Shown: piece after piece, positions 36,774 to 45,099 of the stretch
Layout: each line of letters begins with the position of its first letter
Numbering within the stretch: position 1 is the first letter of the stretch
Assembly (NCBI RefSeq): GCF_014650675.1
Contig: NZ_BMVK01000001.1
Location: forward strand, 248,001-312,000
DNA: 64,000 nt
Reading direction: 5' to 3'
DNA from: Streptomyces anulatus
GTDB lineage: Bacteria; Actinomycetota; Actinomycetes; Streptomycetales; Streptomycetaceae
Notes under the pieces: model-generated
Databases searched by the model: none
The model's input: the letters and a program-made list of their open reading frames with translations, nothing else
Told to the model about the DNA's origin: nothing
Made by a program: the position numbers and the translations under genes

Positions 36774-36908
36774 GCGAGCGGCCCCCTTCCGAACGGTTGA
36801 CGGTGAACAGGATCAGCCATACCGATGGTATCCGCAGGATGCCCCGGGGCTCGCATCCGGCCACGTCGCGTCCCACTTCCTGGTCAATCAGTGGGCCGAC
36901 CCGGTCGT

Positions 36909-37802
36909 TCAGGGGGCGAGCGCCGAGCCGAACGGCAGATTCCGGACCACGGTGAAGATCAGCAGGACGGTGCCGACGCCCCACCACCAGACGGGCGCAA
37001 GACCGATGCGCAGGGGCTGTCCGCGCCAGGCCCGGACCAGCCAGAGGCCCCAGACCGCGGCGAAGAGGAAGTAGCCGACGGTGGCGATCGCGTTGGCTTC
37101 GAGCGCCGCGCCGAGGTCGCCGTGGATGAAGGCGTGGGCGCTGCGCAGTCCGCCGCAGCCGGGGCAGAGGACGCCGGTCAGCTTGAGCAGCGGGCAGACC
37201 GGGTAGTGGCCGGGCTCGTTGGGGTCGACGCTGCCGACGTACGCGAAGGCGCCCGCGACGGCGGCGAGGATGCCGATGGGGGTGGCGAGGCGGCGCACCC
37301 GGCCTGTCGGGCGGCCCACCCGGCCCGTCCGGCCTACCTGGTCTTTCCGACGTTCGAGGGTGCCCACCCAGCCCGTCCGACCTACCTGGTCTTTCCGACG
37401 TTCGAGGGTGCCTACCCAGCCCGTCCGGCGTTTGAGGACGGAACCGGGGCCGTGGAGCTCGTGCACCTGTGAGGTCCCTTCGCCCGAGGGCCCTGTGGCC
37501 TCCGGGCCCACCCCGGCGAGGGTTCCGTCCTCAAACGCCGGACGGGCTGGAGTGGCACGGGGCCCGTCCTCGATCGACGGGCAGGCCGGGGTGGCACGGG
37601 ACCCGTCATCGAGCGACGGGTCGGTTGGGCTGGGCCGGGCCATGTCGGGGGTCGGGCAGACGGTCAGCGGCAGGTTCCAGGGGCCGACGCCCTGCGGCGC
37701 GGCTTCCGGGCCTGCCGGGCCGGGGCCTGGGCCAGGGCCCTGCTGAGGGGCCGTTTCCGGGTCCGGGGGCTGGGCTGCGGCGGGGTTAGGCGAGGCGTCC
37801 AC
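36909..37802 (-). CDS. DUF2752 membrane protein with repeat-expanded N-terminal half
   Basis: The C-terminal 130 residues are a DUF2752 domain: CPLLKLTGVLCPGCGGLRSAH with the CPGCG motif and three hydrophobic helices. The preceding 165 residues are low-complexity and encoded by repeats: a 39-bp unit read as RATPARPAFEDGT-like peptides and a 48-bp unit read as TGWVGTLERRKDQVGR twice. Both periods are multiples of three and the frame stays open. The GTG at 37802 gives 297 residues, about twice the usual family length; translation may instead start at a GTG nearer the domain. The domain's function is unknown. Confidence 0.75.
   Translation of the reverse strand: MDASPNPAAAQPPDPETAPQQGPGPGPGPAGPEAAPQGVGPWNLPLTVCPTPDMARPSPTDPSLDDGSRATPACPSIEDGPRATPARPAFEDGTLAGVGPEATGPSGEGTSQVHELHGPGSVLKRRTGWVGTLERRKDQVGRTGWVGTLERRKDQVGRTGRVGRPTGRVRRLATPIGILAAVAGAFAYVGSVDPNEPGHYPVCPLLKLTGVLCPGCGGLRSAHAFIHGDLGAALEANAIATVGYFLFAAVWGLWLVRAWRGQPLRIGLAPVWWWGVGTVLLIFTVVRNLPFGSALAP
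37320..37622. repeat. In-frame REP-derived repeats inside the DUF2752 gene
   Basis: CCCGTCCGGCGTTTGAGGAC at 37420-37439 and its inverted copy ending at 37548 flank about 90 bp. To one side a 48-bp unit is repeated (starts 37333 and 37381). To the other, three diverging units of about 39 bp follow from 37527. The same core fills the gap at 4464-4988 and recurs at 59651. Confidence 0.8.
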
Positions 37803-37830
37803 CCGCTGATTGTCCCCCGCCGACGCGAAA

Positions 37831-37859
37831 AGGCGCAGCCCCGGGTGGGGGCTGCGCCT
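37831..37859 (-). terminator. Intrinsic terminator between the HGxxPAAW gene and DUF2752
   Basis: A perfect 12-bp stem (37831-37842 with 37848-37859) with a 5-nt loop is followed on the minus strand by TTTTCGCG, a short U-tract. It lies about 40 bp beyond the small membrane gene and should end the hisI-trpE transcript. Confidence 0.85.
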
Positions 37860-37897
37860 GTCGGCGTGTCGGTCGCCGGGACGGGCCGGCGTCCGGG

Positions 37898-38149
37898 TCA
37901 GTGGGAGATCTGCGCCCGTCCGGCGCGCTCCCTGGCCTCGATCAGCTCGGCCGACTCCTTCGGCATGCCGAGGCCGGCCACCTTCATGGCGAGGCCCACG
38001 AGACCGCCGGCGAAGATGACGGCGATACCGGCCCAGAAGCCGAGCGGGTTGGCCGCGACCATGAAGACGCCTGCGACGCAGAAGCCGATGAAAGCAATGA
38101 TGACACCGGTCCAGGCGGCCGGGGTGTGTCCGTGGCTCGTGCCCGCCAT
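37898..38149 (-). CDS. HGxxPAAW family small membrane protein
   Basis: This 83-residue protein begins MAGTSHGHTPAAWTGVIIAF, with the HGHTPAAW signature, then two hydrophobic helices and a charged tail. The ATG at 38149 has GAGGAG upstream. The family is conserved beside trp genes in actinobacteria and has no known function. Confidence 0.9.
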   Translation of the reverse strand: MAGTSHGHTPAAWTGVIIAFIGFCVAGVFMVAANPLGFWAGIAVIFAGGLVGLAMKVAGLGMPKESAELIEARERAGRAQISH

Positions 38150-38260
38150 GAGTTGCTCCTCGTTGGTGTTGCGCCGTGGGTGGCGCTGTACGTGTGGCCG
38201 CCGCCCGGGGACGGCTCGGGTCCATTGTCCCGTACGGGACATCAGGAGGTGAGCGTGGGG

Positions 38261-38935
38261 TCACGCCTCGCGCGTCGGGTCCTCGCCGCGGTCCAGGGCC
38301 TTCCAGAGGTCCTCGGGCCGGTCCGGGTCGGAGGCGGTGCGGGGCGCCTTGCCGGGGCGGGGGGTGCCGTCGCGCTCGTACTTTCCGGACATGGCGGGCC
38401 AGCGGCTGCCGTAGCGCAGTGCGAGGAGCCCGGCCAGCAGGATCAGCAGGCCGCCGGCGGCGGTGACGTAGGGCCAGGCGGTGTGGCTGAGCGCGTGGAT
38501 GGTGGCCGCCGCGTCGCCGGTGGTTCTGGCGGCCTCCTCGTCGAGGGCCGTGCTGTCGGACCCGCCGGCCCAGGCGCTGAGGGTGGCTCCGAGGCCGCTG
38601 AGGGCCAGGAGGGCGGCGACGATCCGGCGGCCGGCGCCGCGTACGGCGAAGACGGCGACGAGCGCGGCGAGACCGACGACGGCCAGGGCGGCCGGGACGC
38701 CGGTGACGTCCTGGCCGTCGACGGTCAGCGGAAGCGCGCCGCCGCCGGTGGCCGCGTCGCCCTCGGCCCAGGTCTGCCCGGAGGCGAGGAGGACGACGGT
38801 CGCACCGGCCGCGCCGAGGAGCAGACCGGCCGCGAGACTGCGGCGGCTCCCTGCGGAGTCGGGCGCGGCGCCGGACGCGGAGGCGGCGGTTCGGGCACGG
38901 GGCTGGGGTACGGGGACAGCACTCACGCCCTCCAC
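38261..38935 (-). CDS. Trp-region conserved membrane protein (TIGR02234/Trp_oprn_chp)
   Basis: This protein of about 224 residues has four hydrophobic segments, the pattern LLASGQTWAEG after the first helix and HTAWPYVTAAGGLLILLAG near the last, and a charged C-terminus ending in EDLWKALDRGEDPT. It is a conserved actinobacterial neighbour of trpE with unknown role. It starts at ATG 38935 or GTG 38926, 15-24 bp after the trpE stop, so it is co-transcribed with trpE. Confidence 0.88.
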   Translation of the reverse strand: MEGVSAVPVPQPRARTAASASGAAPDSAGSRRSLAAGLLLGAAGATVVLLASGQTWAEGDAATGGGALPLTVDGQDVTGVPAALAVVGLAALVAVFAVRGAGRRIVAALLALSGLGATLSAWAGGSDSTALDEEAARTTGDAAATIHALSHTAWPYVTAAGGLLILLAGLLALRYGSRWPAMSGKYERDGTPRPGKAPRTASDPDRPEDLWKALDRGEDPTREA

Positions 38936-38949
38936 TATCCCCTACCGGT

Positions 38950-40443
38950 TCAGCGGTCGTGGAGCCGGTTGGCCGTATGGACGGCGCGGAGCACGGCAGC
39001 CGCCTTGTTGCGGCACTCGGTGTCCTCGGCGACCGGGTCGGAATCGGCGACGACCCCGGCCCCGGCCTGGACGTACGCGGTGCCGTCACGGAGCAGGGCG
39101 GTCCGGATGGCGATCGCGGTGTCGGAGTCCCCGGCGAAGTCGAGGTAGCCGACGCAGCCCCCGTACAGTCCGCGGCGGCTCGGCTCCAGCTCCTCGATGA
39201 TCTGCATGGCGCGGGGCTTGGGGGCGCCGGAGAGGGTGCCGGCCGGGAAGCAGGCGGTGAGGACGTCGAAGGCCGTGCGGTTCTCGGTGACGCGGCCGGT
39301 GACGGTGGAGACGATGTGCATCACGTGGGAGTAGCGCTCGATCGACATGAAGTCGACGACCTCGACGCTGCCGGGTTCGCAGACCCGCCCCAGGTCGTTG
39401 CGGCCGAGGTCGACGAGCATCAGGTGCTCGGCGCGCTCCTTGGGGTCGGCGAGGAGTTCGTCGGCGAGCGCCTGGTCCTCCTGCGGGGTGGCGCCCCGGT
39501 GCCGGGTCCCGGCGATCGGGTGGACCATGGCCCGGCCGTCCTCGACCTTGACCAGGGCTTCGGGGCTGGAGCCGACGACGTCGAACCCGTCGAAGCGGAA
39601 GAGGTACATGTACGGGGACGGGTTGGTGGCCCGCAGCACCCGGTAGACGTCCAGGGCGCTCGCGGTGCAGGGGGTCTCGAAGCGCTGGGAGGGGACGACC
39701 TGGAAGGCCTCGCCCGCCCGGATCCGCTCCTTGATGTCCGCGACGGCGTCCTGGTAGGCCTCGCCGCCCCACAGCGCGGTGTACGGCGGCAGTTCGGACG
39801 GGGGCAGGACGGCCGGGGCGTTCTCGACCGGGCGGCGCAGGTCGCGCTCCATCGCGTCGAGGCGGGCGACGGCGTCCGCGTGGGCCTCGTCGACGCCGGT
39901 GTCGAGGTCGTTGTGGTTGATCGCGTTGGCGATCAGGAGGACGGTGCCGTTCTGGTGGTCGAGGACGGCGAGGTCCGAGGTGAGGAGCATGGTCAGCTCG
40001 GGCAGCTTCAGGTCGTCGCCGCCGTGCTCGCCGATCTTCTCCAGGCGGCGTACGACGTCGTAGCCGAGGTAGCCGACCATGCCGCCGGTGAAGGGCGGCA
40101 GGCCCAGGTCGCTCACCAGGTCGCGGGGGGTGTGCAGGGTCTCGACGGTGGCGCGCAGCGCGTCCAGCGGGTCGCCGCCCGCCGGGACGCCCACGGGCGG
40201 GGTGCCGAGCCAGTGGGCCTCGCCGTCGCGGGCGGTGAGGGTCGCGTCGCTGCGGACCCCGATGAAGGAGTAGCGCGACCAGGTCCGGCCGTTCTCGGCG
40301 GATTCCAGGAGGAAGGTGCCGGTGCGTTCGGCGGCGAGCTTGCGGTACAGACCGACCGGGGTGTCGCCGTCCGCGAGGAGGCGGCGGCTGACGGGGACGA
40401 CGCGCCGGTCGACGGCCAGTTTGCGGAAGGTGTCGAGATCCAT
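38950..40443 (-). CDS. trpE: Anthranilate synthase component I
   Basis: This 497-residue chorismate-utilising enzyme has the feedback-binding motif [18 protein letters not shown], the catalytic block [25 protein letters not shown] and [17 protein letters not shown]. It makes anthranilate from chorismate with a glutamine amidotransferase (trpG) that is not in the window. It starts 11 bp after the hisI stop, so it is read from the hisI promoter. There is no room for a leader-peptide attenuator. Confidence 0.96.
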   Translation of the reverse strand: MDLDTFRKLAVDRRVVPVSRRLLADGDTPVGLYRKLAAERTGTFLLESAENGRTWSRYSFIGVRSDATLTARDGEAHWLGTPPVGVPAGGDPLDALRATVETLHTPRDLVSDLGLPPFTGGMVGYLGYDVVRRLEKIGEHGGDDLKLPELTMLLTSDLAVLDHQNGTVLLIANAINHNDLDTGVDEAHADAVARLDAMERDLRRPVENAPAVLPPSELPPYTALWGGEAYQDAVADIKERIRAGEAFQVVPSQRFETPCTASALDVYRVLRATNPSPYMYLFRFDGFDVVGSSPEALVKVEDGRAMVHPIAGTRHRGATPQEDQALADELLADPKERAEHLMLVDLGRNDLGRVCEPGSVEVVDFMSIERYSHVMHIVSTVTGRVTENRTAFDVLTACFPAGTLSGAPKPRAMQIIEELEPSRRGLYGGCVGYLDFAGDSDTAIAIRTALLRDGTAYVQAGAGVVADSDPVAEDTECRNKAAAVLRAVHTANRLHDR

Positions 40444-40454
40444 GGCCGGTGACC

Positions 40455-40832
40455 TTACTTTCCGAGAGGCAGGGCGTCGGCGTCGAAACAGGTGCGGTCA
40501 CCGGTGTGGCAGGCGGCGCCGGTCTGGTCGACCTTGACGAGGACGGTGTCGGCGTCGCAGTCCAGGGCGACGGACTTCACGTGCTGGACGTGACCGGAGG
40601 TGTCGCCCTTGACCCAGTACTCCTGGCGGCTGCGCGACCAGTAGGTGCAGCGGCCCGTGGTGAGGGTGCGGTGCAGCGCCTCGTCGTCCATCCAGCCGAG
40701 CATCAGCACCTCGCCGGTGTCGTACTGCTGGGCGATCGCCGGGACCAGACCGTCGGCGCCGCGCTTGAGGCGGGCGGCGATGGCCGGGTCGAGGCTGCTG
40801 GCGGGCGGCGTGGCGCCGGGCGTGCTCGTCAT
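40455..40832 (-). CDS. hisI: Phosphoribosyl-AMP cyclohydrolase
   Basis: This 125-residue enzyme has the metal-binding signature [20 protein letters not shown] with CHTGDRTCF, and [17 protein letters not shown]. It opens the purine ring of PR-AMP in histidine synthesis. ATG at 40832. It is separated from the main his operon by 9 kb and coupled to trpE instead. Confidence 0.96.
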   Translation of the reverse strand: MTSTPGATPPASSLDPAIAARLKRGADGLVPAIAQQYDTGEVLMLGWMDDEALHRTLTTGRCTYWSRSRQEYWVKGDTSGHVQHVKSVALDCDADTVLVKVDQTGAACHTGDRTCFDADALPLGK

Positions 40833-40916
40833 GGGCCCATTGTGCCGTGGCCGCGGAGGCTTTCCGGGCGGACGTCCACTGGGCGGACCCGGGGCGACGG
40901 TCGTACGCTGGCGGGC

Positions 40917-41549
40917 ATGTCGACCCATGCGAAGCGTGAACGTCTTCTGCTCGCCGATCTGTTGGAAGCGGCCGGTCCCGAGGCCCTGACGCTCTGCGAC
41001 GGCTGGAAGACCCGCGACCTGGCCGCCCATGTGGTGGTCCGCGAACGCCGCGCGGACGCGGCGGGCGGGCTGCTGGTGAGCGCGCTGAAGACCCGGCTGG
41101 AGCGGGTGCAGGCGGAGTTCGCGGCGAAGCCGTACGAGGAACTGATCCAGCTGATCCGCACCGGTCCGCCCCGGTTCTCCCCGATGTCCCTCAAGCAGAT
41201 CGACGAGGCGGCGAACACCGTCGAGTTCTTCGTCCACGCGGAGGACGTGCGCCGGGCCCAGCCCGACTGGTCGCGCCGCGAGCTGGACCCGGTCTTCTCC
41301 GATGTGCTGTGGAGGCGCACCGAGCGGACGGCCCGCCTGCTGGGCCGCAGGTCCCCGGTGGGTCTGGTGCTGCGCCGCCCGGACGGCCAGACGGCGGTGG
41401 CCCACAAGGGGACCCCGGTGGTGACGGTGACCGGGGAGCCCGCCGAGCTGCTGCTGTACGCCTTCGGCCGGCAGGACTCGGCGGACGTCGAGGTGGAGGG
41501 CGACCGGGCGGCGGTGGACCGGCTGCGGGCGGCCGAGCTGGGGATGTAG
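40917..41549 (+). CDS. TIGR03085 family protein (DinB/maleylpyruvate-isomerase-like fold)
   Basis: This 210-residue protein begins [20 protein letters not shown] and has [19 protein letters not shown], the metal-binding histidine region of the DinB-like four-helix fold. [20 protein letters not shown] carries a second conserved histidine. Such proteins often act as mycothiol-dependent enzymes, but the specific function of TIGR03085 is not known. It is divergent from hisI across 84 bp. Confidence 0.87.
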   Translation: MSTHAKRERLLLADLLEAAGPEALTLCDGWKTRDLAAHVVVRERRADAAGGLLVSALKTRLERVQAEFAAKPYEELIQLIRTGPPRFSPMSLKQIDEAANTVEFFVHAEDVRRAQPDWSRRELDPVFSDVLWRRTERTARLLGRRSPVGLVLRRPDGQTAVAHKGTPVVTVTGEPAELLLYAFGRQDSADVEVEGDRAAVDRLRAAELGM

Positions 41550-41574
41550 GCCCGGCGGACGCGCGCGTCCCCGG

Positions 41575-41626
41575 TCAGCGGGGCAGTTCGGCGCGGCGGG
41601 TCAGCGGGGCAGTTCGGCGCGGCGGA
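41575..41626. repeat. 26-bp tandem duplication at the 3' end of the MFS gene
   Basis: 41575-41600 and 41601-41626 are the same 26 bases except for the last one. The duplicated block holds the stop codon and last codons of the MFS gene, so the outer copy is untranslated. It looks like a recent slippage event. Confidence 0.9.
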
Positions 41627-42902
41627 GTGCGGTGAAGGTCAGGCCCACCGCGCCGCCGGCCGCGCACACCGCCGCGCTGACGGCGTAGACCGGCCCGGTG
41701 CCCCAGAGGGCGATGGCGGCCCCGGTGGCGGGGTAGCTCAGCGGGATGAGCGCGTAGGTGAAGAGCGTCGACACGGAGGTGACCCGGCCCAGGTACGCCG
41801 GGTCGGCCACGGTCTGGACGAGGGCTCCGCACAGGGCCCCGGCCAGCCCGATGAAGAGGCCGACGACCGCGGCGGTCGCGGCGGCCAGGGGCACCGAGGG
41901 GATCTGCGCCACAGCGGCGATGCCCGTCGCGCCCACGAGGACCGTCAGGCACATCACGAGCCCGGCGCGCGGCACCCTGCCCCGGACGGCGATGAGGAGA
42001 GCGGCCCCGGCGGCGCCGGAGGCGAATCCGGCGACGATCCAGCCCATGCCTGCCGCGCCCCAGCCGCGCTGCTCGGACAGCAGGATCAGCCCGAGGTTGA
42101 GCGGTCCGACGAAGCCGAGCTCGCTGAGGCCGATGACGATCATCAGCGGCCCGAGCAGGGGGTGGCGGCGGATGTACCGAAGCCCGTCGACGAGGTCCTG
42201 CCGGGCGGTCGGCTTCTCCTCGGTGACTGTCGGCCTCTCCTCGGTGACTGTCCGCTCCTCATGGTCGCAGGCAACCGTCCCGCCGTGCTTCACCGGCTCG
42301 GGCAGCGGTCTGATCCGCAGACCCAGAAGCAGGGGCAGGGAGAGGGCGAAGAGCGCTCCGGCGGTGGCGAAGGCGAGCGTGGGGCCGCCCGTGGCGACGG
42401 CGACCCCGCCCAGCGGCGCGCCGACGATCGACGCGCCGCGTGCGGCCAGTCCGCGCAGGCCCTGGATCCGGGCGAGCTGGCCCGGAGGGCTGATCCGGGG
42501 CGGCAGGGCTCCGACGGCGGGCAGGAACAGGGCGTCGACCGCGCCGAAGAGCAGGGCGACGGCCACCAGGACGCCCACGGTGGGCGCGGTGAGGACCAGG
42601 GTGGCGGCGAGTCCGAGGACCAGGACCGCGCGGGCGGCGTCGCTGCCGATGACGACGCGGCGGGGCCCGAGCCGGTCGGCGAGCACTCCCCCGCCGAGCA
42701 TCAGGAGCGCCCGGGGTATCGAGCCGGCGGCGAGGACCAGGCCGGTGCCGGAGGCGCTGCCGGTGCGGGCGGCGGCCCAGGCGAGGGCCATGAAGTAGAT
42801 GCTGTCGCCGACCATCGACGCGGTGTACGCGCCGAGCCAGCGCAGCACGTTGGGGTCGCGGTGCGCGGGGCGTTCGGGGGCTTCCACGGCGGTGACGGTC
42901 AT
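41601..42902 (-). CDS. Major facilitator superfamily exporter
   Basis: This 433-residue protein has about 12 hydrophobic segments, with the MFS loop ADRLGPRRVVIGSDAARAV between helices 2 and 3 and a hydrophilic central loop (residues about 200-240) that carries a TVTEERP/TVTEEKP repeat. The type resembles EntS-like drug/siderophore exporters. It is 42 bp downstream of the ArsR-type gene on the same strand, so the regulator probably controls it. The substrate is unknown. Confidence 0.9.
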   Translation of the reverse strand: MTVTAVEAPERPAHRDPNVLRWLGAYTASMVGDSIYFMALAWAAARTGSASGTGLVLAAGSIPRALLMLGGGVLADRLGPRRVVIGSDAARAVLVLGLAATLVLTAPTVGVLVAVALLFGAVDALFLPAVGALPPRISPPGQLARIQGLRGLAARGASIVGAPLGGVAVATGGPTLAFATAGALFALSLPLLLGLRIRPLPEPVKHGGTVACDHEERTVTEERPTVTEEKPTARQDLVDGLRYIRRHPLLGPLMIVIGLSELGFVGPLNLGLILLSEQRGWGAAGMGWIVAGFASGAAGAALLIAVRGRVPRAGLVMCLTVLVGATGIAAVAQIPSVPLAAATAAVVGLFIGLAGALCGALVQTVADPAYLGRVTSVSTLFTYALIPLSYPATGAAIALWGTGPVYAVSAAVCAAGGAVGLTFTALRRAELPR

Positions 42903-42944
42903 GGGTTCGTCCTTCCGGGAGGAGCGTCGGGCTCGGCGGCGGGC

Positions 42945-43532
42945 TCAGGGTCGGAAGGGGAATCCGTACGTGTGCAGGGCGACGCTCTCGCGGCCCGCCG
43001 TGTCGCCCGCTTCCTCGCGGGCGCGGCCCGCTTCCTCGTAGCGGTCGATCAGCGCGCCCATCTCCCGGCCGAGGGCGGCCAGTTCCTCCGCGGTGAGGCG
43101 CAGGAGGTTCTCCGCGCTCCAGGAGGCGCTGCGCCATTCCGTGTCCCAGGTGTGCCGTGCGTCCTGGTGGGCCCGGTAGAGCTCGACGTGCTGGTCGAAG
43201 GACATCCGGCCGGCGGCGGCGTAGACGGCCGCCTTGTCGGGCGCGTCGTCGAAGTCCTCGTCGCTGAAGGTCAGCCCTCGGGAGGACGGCTGCCACCAGC
43301 GTTCCCGGCCGTCGGTGCCCTGGCCCTCGGCCGGTTCGATCAGTCCGTGGTCGGCGAGCTTGCGCAGGTGGTAGCTGACGAGGGAGACCGCCTCGTCGAC
43401 CTGGTCGGCGAGCTGGGAGGCGGTGGCGGTGCGCTTGATGTGCAGGGCTCGGTAGAGCTTCAGGCGCAGGGGGTGGCCGATCGCCTTGAGGGTGTCGAGG
43501 TCGGAGACGCGGCGTCGTTCTTCACTGGGCAT
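42945..43532 (-). CDS. ArsR/HTH_20-type winged-helix regulator
   Basis: This 195-residue protein has a winged helix at residues about 12-70 (LDTLKAIGHPLRLKLYRAL and TASQLADQVDEAVSLVSYHL). There are no ArsR metal cysteines. The C-terminal half is helical and charged. It heads the unit with the MFS exporter, a common regulator-pump arrangement. Four phased TTGCG boxes 28-75 bp upstream are the likely autoregulatory site. Confidence 0.9.
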   Translation of the reverse strand: MPSEERRRVSDLDTLKAIGHPLRLKLYRALHIKRTATASQLADQVDEAVSLVSYHLRKLADHGLIEPAEGQGTDGRERWWQPSSRGLTFSDEDFDDAPDKAAVYAAAGRMSFDQHVELYRAHQDARHTWDTEWRSASWSAENLLRLTAEELAALGREMGALIDRYEEAGRAREEAGDTAGRESVALHTYGFPFRP

Positions 43533-43559
43533 GACACGACCGTAGATGCGCAGGAAAAG

Positions 43560-43606
43560 TTGCGCAAGAAGAATTGCGCAATATTTGTTGCGGACCTTTG
43601 TTGCGG
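43560..43606. promoter_or_regulatory. Phased array of four TTGCG boxes upstream of the ArsR-type gene
   Basis: TTGCGCAA, itself palindromic, occurs at 43560-43567 and 43574-43581; TTGCGG follows at 43588 and 43601. The spacing is 14, 14 and 13 bp. The array sits directly upstream of the regulator's ATG at 43532, in the 100-bp gap before the PucR-type gene, and is AT-richer than its surroundings. Confidence 0.65.
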
Positions 43607-43631
43607 ATCTCTTCTGTCGTCGCGGGCCGCG

Positions 43632-44912
43632 TCAGGTGCCGAGCAGCCGCCGCGCCGCGAGGGCGAGGGAGACCTCGACCGCGTCCCGGGGGCGGGTGAG
43701 GCAGCGACCGGTGAGCTGTTCGAAGCGGCGGAGGCGGTTGAGGACGGTGTTGCGGTGGCAGTACAGCCGCGCGCCCGCCCGTTGTGCCGAGCCGTCCGCG
43801 TCCAGCCAGGCGGTGAGGGTCTCCACGATGACGTCGCGGTCGGCGGGGTCCAGCCGGTCCAGCGGCCCCAGCACCCGGTCCGCGAGCGCTTCGGCGAGCG
43901 CCGGCGAGGACACGACCAGGGCGTCCGGGAGGTGCTCGTCGAGCAGGACCGTGCCCCCGGCGGCGGGGCAGGCGCGCAGCGCGGTCTCCGCCAGCCGCCG
44001 GGCGTCGCCGAGGGCGGCCAGGCCCTCGACGGCGGAACCGATCCCGGCCCGGGTGCCGGCCGGCACGTCCAGCGCGGCGGCCAGCGCGCTCAGCTCGCCG
44101 GGCGGGCCCGCCAGTGGCAGGATCGCGAACTCGGCGTCCGGGCCCGGGTGCCAGAGCACCGGGGCGCCCGGGGCGGCGGGCAGTGCCAGCGGCGGGCGGT
44201 CGGCGGCCCCCGGCCCGCGCGGGGCCCCGGCCACCGCGAGCACGGCGTACCGGCCCTGCTCCGGCAGCCCCAGCATCGCCGCCGCCTCGGCGAGGTCCGC
44301 GATCCGGGCGGTCCCGTCAAGCAGGGCGGCGACCATCAGCCGCTGCCGGTTCTCCCGCCGCCAGGACTGCCGCCGCTCGGCCTGCCGGTAGGCGTCCGCG
44401 ACGATCCCGCAGTGCTCGTCGACGAAGTTCCACACATCGGCGGCGACATGGACGAGCAGCCGTACGTCGTCGGGGTCGCGCCGGGCGGTCTCGTCCACGA
44501 GGTCCTGCCAGACCATCGCGCCGCCCATCCGGAAGGCGTGCAGGACGGCGTCGAGCGGCACGCCCTGCTCGGCGCGGATCTCACCGATCCAGCGGGAGGT
44601 GCGGTGGGCGGACTCCCGGAACTCCCGGGGCTGGATCAGGGAGCCGACGTTGTGCCGCAGCGAGTGGTGGACCTCCTGCCAGACCTCGGCCCGGCCGGCG
44701 TCGATGGCCGCCCGGTAGCCGGGCTCCTGGGCGTACAGGGCCTCGACGAGCCGGTCGGTGAGGGCCGGCAGCGAGGCGACGAGGACCCGGGCGGCCCGGT
44801 GCAGCACCTCGACGGCCTCGCGGTCGGCCAGGGACCGGAAGCGGTGCGGCAACGGCGTTGCCGGGGACGGGCCGTGGAGCGCCCCGATCCGCGAACGTAC
44901 GACCTGTGGCAT
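43632..44912 (-). CDS. PucR/CdaR-type helix-turn-helix regulator
   Basis: This 426-residue regulator has the C-terminal PucR HTH block RAGARLYCHRNTVLNRLRRF with a GGDEF-like central region and an N-terminal RsbRD-like helical domain (LPALTDRLVEALYAQEPGY). Members control purine, amino-acid or morphogenesis genes. The ATG at 44912 is preferred because GGTGGAGG precedes it; an upstream frame to 44996 has no ribosome-binding site. No obvious target is adjacent. Confidence 0.86.
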   Translation of the reverse strand: MPQVVRSRIGALHGPSPATPLPHRFRSLADREAVEVLHRAARVLVASLPALTDRLVEALYAQEPGYRAAIDAGRAEVWQEVHHSLRHNVGSLIQPREFRESAHRTSRWIGEIRAEQGVPLDAVLHAFRMGGAMVWQDLVDETARRDPDDVRLLVHVAADVWNFVDEHCGIVADAYRQAERRQSWRRENRQRLMVAALLDGTARIADLAEAAAMLGLPEQGRYAVLAVAGAPRGPGAADRPPLALPAAPGAPVLWHPGPDAEFAILPLAGPPGELSALAAALDVPAGTRAGIGSAVEGLAALGDARRLAETALRACPAAGGTVLLDEHLPDALVVSSPALAEALADRVLGPLDRLDPADRDVIVETLTAWLDADGSAQRAGARLYCHRNTVLNRLRRFEQLTGRCLTRPRDAVEVSLALAARRLLGT

Positions 44913-45099
44913 GGCGGCCTCCACCGGGAATCGGCCGGCCGCGCGAGCGGCGGGCTTGGCGCACCCGGCCCGGACGGGGCACGAGCGCGACGACACGATC
45001 CTGACGCCCGCAGAATGACATACCGCCCAGTCGGTACCTAGGGGTCTGCGCGGAACTCGTCATCACGGTCTCGCAACCTCCGGTACTCCCGGAGGGCCC

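Noticed and set aside
40444..40454. A trp leader peptide and attenuator ahead of trpE.
   Set aside because: Only 11 bp separate hisI and trpE, and there is no Trp-rich short frame.
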